Below, piece after piece: positions 45,552 through 56,187 of a stretch of DNA of 64,000 nt. This stretch comes from Simmondsia chinensis. Taxonomy: Eukaryota > Streptophyta > Magnoliopsida > Caryophyllales > Simmondsiaceae. Position 1 is the first letter of the stretch. Every line of letters starts with the position of its first letter. Below the pieces are notes generated by a model. The model searched no databases. It was given only the letters and a program-made list of their open reading frames with translations, and had not been told where the DNA came from. Location: contig JAGTTD010000016.1 in assembly GCA_018398585.1 (NCBI GenBank), positions 25,777,212 through 25,841,211 on the forward strand, given 5' to 3'. The position numbers and the translations under genes were made by a program.

Positions 45552-46526
45552 TGTTGTAAAATTGGTCCCTATATGACTTAACTATGTCAAGAAATGTTCA
45601 AATATTATAGATCAAGGGATGTAAATGTTTAGTGGCATATGTTGTAATTTTTTTTTTTTTATGTAAAAGTTACAAGTTAGGCTGCAGTTAAATACTTAAA
45701 TTCTGGCCACTTGGTAAAATGACTTGGACGCCCCTGCCCGTGTGATGTATTTACTGCCCGTTGCCCGAAGCTTCTAAAGGAAGCTAACCGATTCTGTTGT
45801 AGATGGCTGCACGCGTCAGCCATCCGGGAGCACTGTTTGTGTTTCTTGAGGGTGTTTATGGACCGTTGATCTTGAACGCGTGAACGGCCGAGATTGAACA
45901 ATGAGCGTTGCCACGGATCTTGGCCCGGTTGTCTATATAAAGGGACCCTTTTAGGGTTCACTGGACGTCTCTCTCATTTTTCCCTAGTTTTTCTTCTGCC
46001 ACCGCCTCTCTCTTCTTTTCTCTGGCGATTTTGAGGCGATTGTGAGCCGATCGACGGTGATCTTGTAGATCCGTGGGTGTTAAGGCTCTCTTGTTCAATC
46101 CTTGGTAGTTTGGAGCACTTATGAAGCCTTGTTGGCTTCGGTTGTGAGCTTTCTCTTCCCTTACTCTTTATTTCCGTTCGGTTTTAGGTTTCTGTCTTAG
46201 AAGCCTTGGAGGATCTGTATGTATTGAGTTTTATATTATTCATCTTTGGTCTGTAATACTTGAACTTGACTGAATAGTGGATAGACTTCCCTAGAAATAG
46301 GGAGCCGTGGAGTAGGTCCTTATTATAAGGCTAAACCACGTAAAATCTCGTTGTTGTCGCTGTGTTTTTTGCGCATGTGTTTCGGTTTTGGATGAATCTT
46401 GCTTTACTACAGTTACAGGTTTCTTGAACAAGATCTGACGTGTTGAATGATTGTTGTTATTGGCAGTTTTTCAAGATCTAAAGATAATAAGTTTTAAACC
46501 CTAGGAATACGACCTAAAACTTAACA
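45552..46526 (+). repeat. 5' LTR of E8
   Basis: 975 bp, TGTTGTAAAA to TTAACA. CTATATAAAGGG (45933-45944) is a good TATA box, followed by a pyrimidine-rich leader. GC content upstream of it is clearly above the surroundings. Confidence 0.8.
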
Positions 46527-46568
46527 AGTGGTATCAGAGCTTCAGGTTCTTTACCTTAAAGAAATAGT

Positions 46569-46892
46569 ATGGCGTCTGCTAGGGTTGATATTGAAAGGTT
46601 TGACGGTAGGAATGATTTCAATCTATGGAAACTAAAAATGAAAGCAATCCTTATGGCACAAGGTGCTGGAACTGCACTTTTGCCCGAAAAGGATCAACCA
46701 ACTTATCTAACTAAAAAGGAGAAAGTAGAAATCGAACATAAAGCTTATGCTTCTTTATTACTTAGTCTTGATAACTCGGTACTTAAGCAGATTCGCTCTG
46801 AAAATACCATAGCAGATATATGGGCTAAGTTAGAAGAAATCTATAAGTCTGAGTCATTGTCCAATAGGATACTGTGCAGTTTTAAACCCTAG
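46569..46892 (+). pseudogene. E8 gag, N-terminal fragment
   Basis: Opens MASARVDIERFDGRNDFNLW, continues KAILMAQGAGTALLPEKDQP and LLLSLDNSVLKQIRSE, ends IWAKLEEIYKSESLSNRI and then enters LTR sequence. Copia gag of the DUF4219/UBN2 kind. The ATG lies 28 bp after the primer site. No stop or frameshift occurs before the deletion point. Confidence 0.82.
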
Positions 46893-46919
46893 GAATACGA
46901 CCTAAAATTTAACACACGT

Positions 46920-47990
46920 CTTATAATTTTTTCCGTCAAGGGGTTCTACTTTAGATATGTCGGGAAGAGGTAATTTAGATGCCATGTTTAATTATTGATA
47001 TAAAGCAAATCATCTTTTGAAATGTTGAAAAAATAACAGCTAGGAAACTCCTATATCGCTAAAGAGACGACAGTTAAAATTGTAGCAAAACTTGTTGTTT
47101 AAAACTATAGTGAAATTATGAAAAGTACTGCTGAAAAGTACTGCTAAAAATACTGCTGAAAAATTACTGGAAAAAATTATTGCAAAAATAAAAACAGCAA
47201 AATTAACAGCAGAAAATGAGGCGAAAATACAGAGAAATTTTTAGTAAAATTTTTTACTAGCGAAATGCAGCAGAGAATTTCAGTAGCAGGGTAACGAAAT
47301 AATATGTAAACACAACAATCAAATTAAACCAAAAAGAGGGAAAGTAAATCCGAATACCGAAGATACTGTGCCATAGGAAATACCACTATCCTAAAAGACG
47401 ATTTCGCCGCTGCTCCGGTGTAGACAATCGTATCAGTGGCTGTCCTCCAGGATTAACATGATTTCACTATTAACGTGTACTAATTAATGGTCGGGTAGGA
47501 GAGCCCAAGAACTTGGCCCAAATATTTTGAGAGAAAGAAAGCCGAAGGAGAAAGTAAATGGAAGAAGAATTGTTGTTGCTGCTACTATTTGATAATGAAG
47601 TAGTAAGTAAAAGCACCTATTTATACTAGTATAAGTCTAGTATTTTGCTACAACTAAGTCCTAGAAAAAATGCTTGCTTGTGATTGTATTTAACAACAAA
47701 AATATCAGATGCTGAGATTTAATTAGTTAAGATTTTCCTTAACAGCAGCTATTCTGTTGGACCTCCACAAATTCCAACTGTAACAAATCTGGAAGATTTT
47801 TCCGTAAAATAAAAGCACCTGTTTATAAATAAATAAATAAAAACAACTCACACCCTCGCCCGAGCATGGCATGGCGGGCGATGCTCGTGTGTGTGGTTCC
47901 TATTCTCTCACCCATGACTTAATTTAAATGGGAGGCTTACATAAATCTATTTAAACTTTACAATGCTTCTTTCCTTTTCCAATGTGGAAT
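46920..47990 (-). repeat. 5' LTR of copia E6 (approximate)
   Basis: On the minus strand it contains CTAGTATAAATAGGTGC, a TATA box (about 47635-47620), a purine/pyrimidine-rich leader, and short imperfect repeats of actgctgaaaagt (47120-47170). Outer boundary is not certain. The block near 47510-47560 resembles 7570-7610. Confidence 0.55.
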
Positions 47991-48130
47991 AGCATTTTTT
48001 AAAGCCAATATGATTGTAATTTTTCATAAGTTTTAAGTTTAACTTGTATTATTTTTCTAACACATGAAAATAATAGTCTGAAATTCACTTTGGTTTTGAT
48101 TAATAATTCAAAATGTATATTTAAGATTTA

Positions 48131-48691
48131 GGGGATTTATTACTTAAATATCATGAGGTTTGAGTATTTATTACTTAGCACCCTAATATTTTAATATATA
48201 CAATGGAGAATCATGAAATTTGAGTATTTTATCACCTAGACACCTTATATTGAAACTTGATGAATTTTTGTGAAAACTTGACCAATTTTATACAAAAAAT
48301 ATTGATGTTGCACATGATTATGATAATAAAAATAAGTCGTGCCAATTTTTTCAGCAAATTTATCAAATTATAATAAAAGTTTCACTGAATGTTGATGTAA
48401 ACTACTTAACTAATGTTGAAATTATGAGTCATATTAGTATTTTTTGCTAAAAAAATCGTAAGATTTTAATGAAAATATTAATATAGTATCAGAATGATTT
48501 TCTATTTTAGCATTTTTCAATGAAAATTTATTGAATTTCAACAATAGGGTACCTAATCGATAAATTTTAAAACTTGGGGTAAGTAAGATATAAAATATTT
48601 GAACCTCAAGGTACCAATTATATATATTGAAACGTCGAAATATCTAAGTAATAAATGACCAAACCGTGCAATACCTTAATAATAAATTCCC
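48131..48691. mobile_element. MITE with long inverted ends (family M), copy 1
   Basis: Left end ggggatttattacttaaata...; right end reverse-complemented gggaatttattattaaggta.... Similarity continues for about 80 bp (tttattacttag; aatatata), giving a long terminal inverted repeat. No clear duplication. Copies 2 and 3 lie at 50569-57208 (split) and about 57820-58245. Confidence 0.6.
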
Positions 48692-49044
48692 TTTTTTGGC
48701 TAACATGGAACCTAGTTGCCCAGTAAACCTCGACCCATGCGGCAATCCATACACCATATGAGCCAATTAAATCAAGAATTCCTCGGGAGAGGTTTAAGGG
48801 AGGAATCAAACTCCAAACCTTTTGGCCTAAAGCAATACTTTATGCCCTTACTCAACTCCGACCGCTGAAACAAGGCCTCGGTGAGTAATTTCTCTAATAT
48901 TTACCCTAGGAAAATCTCCACTTGACTAAAGTGTCACAAAACATAACAATACGAAAACACACAATTATTTAAAAATAATAACACCTCGTACTTTCTACTC
49001 GTTTATTTTCCTTACAAGCTTTTCTGCACCTCCAGAAAACCATA
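48692..49044. other. spacer
   Basis: No gene or RNA recognised. Confidence 0.5.
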
Positions 49045-49345
49045 ATTTTGAGTACATATTTGGTAATATGAGTACATGGAAGGTGATTCTAAGTACATAT
49101 TGTGTGTCGACACATTGATACCTATGTGTCGACATACGATACCTATGTGTTGACACACATGTCAGTGATTTTGAGTACATAATTTGGTGATATGAGTACA
49201 AGGGAGGTGATTCTGAGTACATGTTGTGTGTCGACACATTGATACCTATGTGTCGACATACGATACCTGTGTGTTGACACACATGTCGGTGACTTTGAGT
49301 ACATAATTTGGTAATATGAGTACATAATTTGGTGTCTCGACACAC
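49045..49345. repeat. 123-bp tandem repeat carrying TGTGTCGACACA palindromes
   Basis: About 2.4 units starting at 49045, 49168 and 49292. Each full unit has three copies of the palindrome tgtgtcgacaca or one-base variants (tgtgttgacaca, tgtgtcgacata), separated by 'gatacctatg'. The same palindrome is arrayed in the LTRs of copia E7. The frames read through it are not genes. Confidence 0.85.
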
Positions 49346-49850
49346 AAATTCTGTACCTACAGAAAATGTGTTGTTTTGTATCACAGAATCGCTCTCCTTG
49401 CAATAATACTTGTACGTTATCTCATCCTCCCTCTTTAAAAATGCTTCAAATCTTACTGCTTCTTATTAATTAATACTGCTAATGACATATGGATTCCCAA
49501 TCACAAAATTTAAAAAATATTTTCTAAAAACATAATAATATTTTATTTTGTAAGTATTGTTAAATTTCAATAGGCCTTTAGTCCCGACTCACGGAGTTGG
49601 CACACATGATGATACACCCAAAAAGCTAGTCCCACATCGGTGGGTTAGCTAAACAAATACCACCTGATATATTGAAGGAGGTACTTCACTTATTACTAAT
49701 TGGTTTTGGGACGAGACCTGCTTTAGTCTACATCACATGATATCCACAAACAAGCCCTAGTGGGGTTCCATCCGAAAATCGATTCACAATAGGTGGAGTA
49801 ACCCACTAGGTTTATATGTCAGCCTCTTCTTTCCTACATTTTCTATTATA
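49346..49850. other. spacer with a TRIM-like stretch
   Basis: 49620-49830 has gtcccacatcggtgggttag, a TATA-like gatatatt, and gggacgagacctg, words common in plant TRIM-type short LTR elements. No pair of LTRs or primer site was found, so the call is tentative. Confidence 0.35.
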
Positions 49851-49859
49851 TATATATAT

Positions 49860-50540
49860 GGCACAATTCTAATTAGAAGGTGAGAAAGTGAGAGGGACAG
49901 ATCTTGGCCATCTATTATAATGAACGGTCAAAATTGACCCCTTTCTATGAGATTAAAAAAAAATATTTCTCCCCTACCCTTACTTTCTCTTTCTCATCCC
50001 AGCCACCCGTCATCGCTGGTCTTTGCCTCTGTCGCCCCCTGCTCTTTTGTTTCTTCCAATACCCTCCCCCACCAATATCCCTTCACCGCCACCGCCATCA
50101 CCCCTTCTTTTCTTCTCTCTTCTATTATCCCTTGCTCCCCCCATAACCCTTCACCCCCAGCACCTGCTCCTCTACCGTCCAGCGGGTGACAGGAGTGAAG
50201 GGATATGGGGGAGAGAGAAATAGATATTGAAAGAGAGACAAAAGGAGGGGCAGCATACAGGCGGTAACGGCGGCGGGTGCCAGGGATGAAGGGTTGTGGG
50301 GGAGGGGTATTGGAAGAGAGAGAAAAAGGAAGGGCGGTGGCAAGCAGCAATGGTGGGTTGTGGGGTGAGAAAGAGAGAAAGGAAGAGTTCGGAGGAGGGA
50401 GGGAAGGGCAAGTGGGATGAAAATTTTTTTTTTTGTTTTTATTTTTTATATCCTATAAGAAAAAAGGGAATTAATCTTAGCCGTCAATTGCAATGGACGA
50501 CTAAGATTCGCCCCTCTCACACTCTAGCCCTCTGCACTAT
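49860..50540. mobile_element. long foldback element in a TA microsatellite
   Basis: Left arm: gaaagtgagagggacagatcttggccatc. Right arm, reverse-complemented: gagtgtgagaggggcgaatcttagtcgtcc. Inside, the left half is pyrimidine-rich (cttactttctctttctcatccc) and the right half mirrors it as purines (ggggtgagaaagagagaaagg), so nearly the whole 680 bp can fold into one hairpin. (TA)n tracts border both ends (49848-49859 and 50538-50558). Pro/Ser-rich frames are by-products. Confidence 0.65.
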
Positions 50541-50568
50541 ATATATATATATATATATTATTTAAAAA

Positions 50569-51143
50569 AATTATCACTTATGTACTATAAGATTTGACTA
50601 TTTATCATCTAAATATTTTAACATTTTAATATACACAATGAAATACCTTAGTTTTTTCCCGATAAACAAGAAGCAGTTTAAAATTTTTATCACTTACGTA
50701 CTCTGAATTTTAATATTTTTATTAATTGCGTACCCTCCTACACAAATTCAATAGATTTTTGTTGAAAATATTAAAGTAAAACATGATTCTGACAATATGT
50801 GAGTATTTTGACTAGATTTTGATTTTTTTTTTTTTTACCAAAAATTATTGGCATGACACATATTTTTAACAATATATAGGTAATTTACATTAATACTCGG
50901 TGTATTTTTGTTGTTATTCATTGAAACTTTACCGTGAACATTGATTTGACTTTTATATATTAGCATATTGATGCACTAAATTAGCTTTTTTATATATATA
51001 TATAAAATCGGTCATATTGGTACAAAATTAATCAAATTTCGATATAGGTTACATTTGGTAATAAAAAATCCAAATATCAGGACATCTCATAGTATATATT
51101 GAAATATTATTGGTGATAAATGCTCAAACTTTAATGTAGTTAA
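50569..51143. mobile_element. MITE family M, copy 2 (main part)
   Basis: Resembles the copy at 48131: ttatcacttatgtactat, tttaatatacacaatg near the left and atatattgaaatattattggtgataaatgctcaaac near the right. Copia E7 has inserted a few bases before its end; the last piece, gcaataatttttc, lies at 57196-57208. Confidence 0.55.
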
Positions 51144-51804
51144 TGTTGATGTATTTTCAAAATGAGAATTGTTAATGAAGTGTTTGAGATTTGTTCCGAT
51201 ATTATTTAAAGTGATTTTTACATGTATAGGATGTGTGTCGACACACAGGGCTCGTGTGTTGACACACAATCTTACAGAACATTAATGCAGAGCTGTGTGT
51301 CGACACACAGAGCCCGTGTGTCGACACACAGTCTTACAGAAATACACAGAACAGAGCCGTGTGTTGACACACAGCCCCCTGTGTGTGGACACACGGCTTT
51401 GTTTGTAGACACACAGGGCCGGTTTTTGGCAGTTTTGGTTCGCGGTTTTTTCTAGTTTTTGGCACCCCTTTTGGGGTGTTTCTAGGGACACATCTCTTCA
51501 TTTTTTTTCATATATATTCTTCCCTTGACCAGATTTATGATGTAAGAAAAAGAATTGCAAAAAGAGAGATTATAATTGGAAGAACTTGAGAATCATTTTG
51601 TTGAAAGCTCTTGAAAACACCATTCACATTCATCTCCTTTGTCTCTCCCTTTACACACTTCACTTTATCATTTTGGTTGTCGTTGTATCCCTGAGACTAT
51701 TTCCTACTCCGAAATAAGTCTTAAGGAAAGTGACTACACGGCCTCGACGCTTGAGATCTCTAGGATATTCATACTTGCGAATTTTGCATGAGATTACACC
51801 AACA
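51144..51804 (+). repeat. 5' LTR of E7
   Basis: TGTTGATGTATTTTC to ACACCAACA. Between 51230 and 51415 there are seven palindromic GTGTGTCGACACAC-like words. The 3' LTR has five in the matching interval, which explains much of the 41-bp length difference. Outside this array the LTRs are very similar. Confidence 0.9.
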
Positions 51805-51845
51805 ATCTTAAGACTTAATTTCTTGTTTTGTGATCTTGGATTGAT

Positions 51846-52700
51846 ATGGCTTCGCCATTGAGGGAGATGACAGCGAATTTTGTGAAGTTGGACCTTTTTG
51901 ATGGCGGTAATTTCCGCCGTGGGCAAAGGAAGATGCACTTCTTGATCACTACCCTGAATGTGGTATATGTCCTGAATACACCATTCCCTGCCCCCGCTAC
52001 TAAGAAAGAGGAGACGCTAGCCGAGCAACGAGCCCGATTGAAATGGGAGAATGCTGATTACAGATGTAGAGGGCACATACTCAACGGGGTGACAGATGCC
52101 CTCTTCGACATCTACTCCAATGTGCCTACTGCAAAGGAGTTGTGGGATGCTCTTGTGGCACGCTACATGGCGGAGGACGCCACAAGTAAGAAATTGTTAG
52201 TCAATCAATTTAATAATTATAAGATTGTACATGAACATCCAGTCATGGAGCAATTCCATGAAATTGAAAGAGTTTTGAATAACTTTAAACAACATAAGAC
52301 GAATACGGATGATACCATCATTGTGTCTTCTTTGATTGACAAGCTTCCCCCTTCGTGGAGAGATATTAAGAAATCTCGAAAACACAAGAAGGAAGACATG
52401 TCAATCAAAGAATTGGCTAACCATTTACGAATAGAGGAAGGTTACAGGTTACATGATGACCACAAGGATCGCCTCGGTGACATTGGCAAAATCAATGTCA
52501 CAGAAGAAGGCCAATCAAGTAAATGAACCAAAAGAATCGGACACTTCCAAAAGAAACGGAATGAGAAGAAGGCCAAATTGGTCTATTGGGAGTGTCAAAA
52601 GCCCGGTTACTTAAGGAGGGATTGTTTTCGCCTTAAAAACAAGAAGGGCAAGGGGCTTGATCATCGCAACAAAAATTCGAAAGATAGGTTCGTGGCGATG
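51846..52700 (+). pseudogene. E7 gag
   Basis: ATG at 51846. LFDGGNFRRGQRKMHFLI, NGVTDALFDIYSNVPTAKEL, MEQFHEIERVLNNF, LIDKLPPSWRD and ELANHLRIEEGYR form the UBN2-type gag core, related to that of E6. A TGA stops it at 52524. Downstream in the same frame the zinc knuckle reads YWECQKPGYLRRDC: the first Cys and the His ligand are both Tyr, each explicable by one transition, so RNA binding would be lost. Confidence 0.87.
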
Positions 52701-53045
52701 ATATCAGAGATCAATCTAGTCGAGAGTGATGACTCTTGGTGGATTGACTCGGGGGCCACAAAACATGTTTGTAAAGACGAGAGTTTCTTCAAAGATTTAG
52801 AACCCACAAACAACAGAATTGTGTTGTTTACGGGCAATGAAGCGAGTGTACCAGTTAAGGGCAAGGGAAAAGTTGACTTACTTTTCACTTCTGGGAAAAT
52901 CCTTACCCTAACCGATGTATGCTATGCCCCGGATGTCAAGAAGAACCTCGTGTGTGGTGGCCTTCTGAATAGGTTAGGGTTCAAGTTGGTCTTCGAGGCC
53001 GACAAGGTTGTTGTGTCAAAGGGGGGTGTCTTTGTTGGCAAGTGA
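52700..53045 (+). pseudogene. E7 protease
   Basis: WWIDSGATKHVCKDESFF carries an intact DSG triad, followed by VPVKGKGKVDLLFTSGKIL and LTDVCYAPDVKKNLV. It runs to VGK and TGA at 53043, where related elements have Trp (TGG), a G-to-A change. Confidence 0.87.
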
Positions 53046-54050
53046 TACCTGTATAAAATTAATAGTTCGGCTTATATGCTTGACTCTTCGTATTTATGCC
53101 ATCATAGATTAGGACATTTGAATTTCCGTAGGATGAAATGGTTAATTCGTCGTTGATTCCACATATCGATAAAGTAGATGATATATGCAAAACATGTATG
53201 TTAACGAAAATAGCAAAGTTACCATTTCCATCGGTTAAAAGAGAAACAAATTTGCTTGATTTAGTACATAGCGATCTGTCTGACTTTAAAAGCACTCCGA
53301 CCATAGGAGGAAAAAGATATTTTATAAAATTCATTGATGATTCCTCGAGATTTTGCTATGTGTATTTAATCAATCATAAATATGAGTCACTAGAGAGGTT
53401 TAAGGCATATAAAGCGGAAACCGAACTACACTGTGAGACCTTCCTCAAACGACTTAGATCGGACCGTGGTAGAGAATACTATGATCCCAAGTATTTTGAA
53501 ACCACGGGACTAGTGCATGAAATAATGGCACCCTACACGCCACAACAAAATGGCGTGGCTGAGAGGAAAAATCGGACACTAACAGAGATGGTAAATTCCA
53601 TGTTATCGTATTCCGGACTCAGTGATGGGTATTGGGGTGAGGCTATGTTGACAGCCTGTCATATATTAAATCATGTTCCAAACAAAAAAAGTAAAATAAC
53701 CCCATATGAACATTGGAACAAGCGACCTCCGAAGTAGGTTATCTTAAAGTATGGGGTGTAGGGCAGTCGTTAAAGTCCTTGAACTTAAACGCAAAAAGTT
53801 AGGTGAGAGAGGCATCGATACCATATTTGTTGGATATGCGCCACATACCAAGGCGTATCAATTCTATGTGATTGAGCCAAATGATTATATCAATGTTAAT
53901 TCCATAATAGAATCGAGAGATGCCATTTATTATGAGAATCGGTTTACCTCTATCCCTAGACCAAGGGATTATGTACCGGTTAAGAATGACACTACAGTGT
54001 CGCATGGTGATGATGATCATCATGAGAGGGAACAATTCCCTAAGAATGCT
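53046..54050 (+). pseudogene. E7 integrase
   Basis: HHCC finger: HHRLGHLNF...CKTCMLTK (53100-53205). Core in another frame (53138-53737): LVHSDLSDF, FIKFIDDSSRFCYVYL, LRSDRGREYY and TPQQNGVAERKNRTL, so the three acidic residues are present. The C-terminal module follows at 53751 in the first frame: GERGIDTIFVGYAPHTKAYQF and RRSKRARKEKSFGSDF. Two compensating frameshifts, near 53100 and 53740, isolate the core. An intact protein would catalyse cDNA insertion. Confidence 0.88.
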
Positions 54051-54169
54051 CTAGAACTCAGAAGGAGTAAGAGAGCAAGGAAAGAGAAGTCTTTCGGATC
54101 AGACTTCTACACGTTTTTGGTAGAAGGTTCGAATAATGATATGGAGCTTGTGGCTTCATATTGTTGTGT

Positions 54170-54950
54170 CATGGAAGCTGACCCCATGACATTTGATGAG
54201 GCCGTGAGGTCTCATGACACCTCCTTTTGGCGAGAGGTGATTATTAATGAGATGGATTCCATCATGGGCAACAATACCTGGGTATTGGTGGATCTTTCAT
54301 GAGGTAGCAAGCCTATCGGGTGTAAATGGATCTTCAAAAAGAAGATAAAAGTCGATAGAACTATAGATAAGTTCAAATCTCGATTGATAGCTAAAGGATT
54401 TACCCAAAAACATGGGTTAGACTACTTTGATACATATGCCCCGGTGGTGAGAATATCGACGATAAGAGTTTTGATCGCTCTTGCCTCCATTTATAAACTA
54501 GTGATTCAACAAATGGATGTCAAAACGACATTTCTGAATGGTGAACTAGAAGAGGAGGTGTATACGACATAGCCGGAAGGTTTTGTTATTCCAGGTCAAG
54601 AGAGGAAGGTATGTAAAATCATACGCTTCCTGTATGGGCTAAAACAAGCCCCGAAGTAATGGCACCAGAAATTTGATCAAGTTGTTCTAAATAACGGATT
54701 CATTATAAATGAATCAGACAAGTGTGTTTATAGCAAGTTCGAGAATGTCAAAGGTGTCATGATCTGTCTGTATGTCGATGACATGCTAATATTTGGTACT
54801 GATTTGGAACAAGTAGAGAAAACTAAACAGTTTCTCTTGATGAACTTTGCTATGAAAGACATGGGTGAGGTTGAGGTAATCCTCAGTATAAGGATTGTAA
54901 GGAATAAAGATAAGATTTCCTTGACATAGTCTCACTACATTGAAAGTGTG
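54170..54950 (+). pseudogene. E7 reverse transcriptase
   Basis: One frame with stops at 54300, 54570, 54657 and 54927. Motifs in order: PMTFDEAVRSHDTSFWREV, GCKWIFKKKIKVD, LIAKGFTQKHGLDYFDTYAP, IQQMDVKTTFLNGELEEEVY, FLYGLKQAPK, the intact catalytic CLYVDDMLIFGTD, and MGEVEVILSIRIV. Stops at Gln positions (YTT*PEGF, APK*WHQ) fit CAG/CAA to TAG/TAA changes. Confidence 0.88.
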
Positions 54951-55733
54951 TTGAATAGATTCAACTATGGTGCTTGTGCACCGGTGTCCACACTAATGGA
55001 CCCTAGTGTAAAACTAGTACCGAATGTGGGCACTCCTATATCTCAGTTGGAGTATGCCCGAGTCATTGAATGTCTTATGTATGCCATGACTAGCACTAGG
55101 CCTGATATAGCCTATCCTGTGGGAAAACTAAGTAGATATACTAGCAGTCCAAGTAAACTGTATTGGCATGCTGTGTATAGAGTACTGAAGTACCTTAAGA
55201 GTACCATGCATTATGGTATTTCTTATGTAGGGTATCCACCCATTTTAGAAGGATACTCTGATGCCAGTTGGATCTCCGATGTGGAAGATCATGCATCCAC
55301 AAGCGGATGGGTATTTCTTCTTGGTGGGGGTGCGGTTTTTTGGAGTTCCAAGAAATAGACTTGTAAATCTGATTCTACAATGGCGGCAGAGTTCCTAGCT
55401 CTTGCTTCTACGGCTAAAGAAGCCGAGTGGTTAAAGGATCTTTTGTATGAGATTCCTTTGTAGCCAAAGCCAATCTCACCGGTATCTATCCATTGTGATA
55501 GTCAGGCTACGCTATCGAAAGCGTACAGTGAGGTGTACAAAGGAAAGTCCAAACACATAGGTATAAGACACAATATAGTGAGACAACTTATTCGAGAGGG
55601 GGTCATCACTGTGGACTTTGTGAGAACTAGCCAGAATCTAGCGGATCCATTTACGAAAGGCCTAGCTAGAGACTTGGTTCTGAAAACTAGTGAAGGGATA
55701 GGGTTGAAACCTGTCATTGTTAGTCGCCCATGA
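54951..55733 (+). pseudogene. E7 RNase H
   Basis: Frame starting LNRFNYGACAPVSTLMDPSV, then SRYTSSPSKLYWHAVYRVLK, GYSDASWISDVEDHASTSGW, GGGAVFWSSKK and stop; then EFLALASTAKEAEWLKDLL, HCDSQATLSKAYS, KHIGIRHNIVRQLI and NLADPFTKGLARDL to the TGA at 55731. Stops at 55357 and 55461 fit single transitions from Gln and Trp codons. It removes the RNA strand during cDNA synthesis. Confidence 0.87.
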
Positions 55734-55937
55734 TAGGCCCTCAACTCGACGCTTGGTATGACGTCAGGCCTCGGGTTCAATGAGTGAGACTTGTCATCCG
55801 TGTGACTGCAAGCACTAAAAGAAGAGTTTTTCCATCCCGTGTGAAAAGTGCTTGGTTACCTGCGTCAGAGAACCTAAGAGGATGAGCGTATGCTCTTAAT
55901 GGACCCGATTTTATTTTATTAATGAATGTCGAGTCGC

Positions 55938-56187
55938 TCCTCTGATGACTCAGCTATTTTCTTGGCTTACATATATACTTAAATGCTTGTATGTCTATTT
56001 TCTTCACTCATTTGGCGATAAATTGAGGGTTTTATTTGCAGGTGCTCCTGTATTTCAGGATGGGGGTCCTCGGAAACAGTCTCCTTTCCACTCGGAAGGG
56101 GTATGGTTGCGTACATATACCCCTCCTAGACCCTGCTTTAGCGGGAGCCGCGAGGCACTGGAATTGTTGTTGTTGTTGTTGTTGTAC
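55938..56187 (+). mobile_element. SINE with Au-like 3' domain and unusual head, 15-bp TSD
   Basis: Flanked by tgaatgtcgagtcgc (55923-55937) and tgaatgtcgagttgc (56188-56202). The last 130 bp carry the angiosperm domain: cggaaacagtctcctttcc, gtatggttgcgtacat, tagaccctgctttagcgg, gaggcactgg and a (TTG)7 tail. The first 110 bp are AT-rich, show no pol III boxes and include tttatttgcag|gtgctcctg, like an intron end. It lies in the 3' non-coding part of E7. Confidence 0.8.

Larger units (their letters stand above)
45552..46914 (+). mobile_element. deleted LTR retrotransposon E8 with 5-bp TSD
   Basis: Flanked by cacgt at 45547-45551 and 46915-46919. A full 5' LTR (45552-46526, TG...CA) is followed by the primer site TGGTATCAGAGC (46529-46540) and 324 bp of gag, then only the last 36 bp of the 3' LTR (46879-46914), identical in pattern to 46491-46526. 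Everything between was deleted. It landed next to the primer site of E6. Confidence 0.88.
41336..47990 (-). mobile_element. copia retrotransposon E6, interrupted by LTR element E8
   Basis: Minus-strand order: 5' LTR (about 47990-46920), primer site TGGTATCAG (45548-45540), gag, protease, integrase, RT, RNase H, then about 360 bp of 3' non-coding sequence to 41336. E8 (45552-46914) sits exactly between LTR and primer site. A 3' LTR was not found; the MITE at 41085-41335 may mark where it was lost. Confidence 0.8.

Noticed and set aside
49045..49345. CRISPR-like array, because of short palindromic repeats with spacers
   Set aside because: The genome is a plant, the units are 123-bp direct tandem repeats, and the palindromes are part of the unit rather than separated by unique spacers.
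49904..50411. Several overlapping Pro/Ser-rich frames on both strands
   Set aside because: They arise from the pyrimidine/purine halves of a foldback element; no start context, domain or consistent frame.
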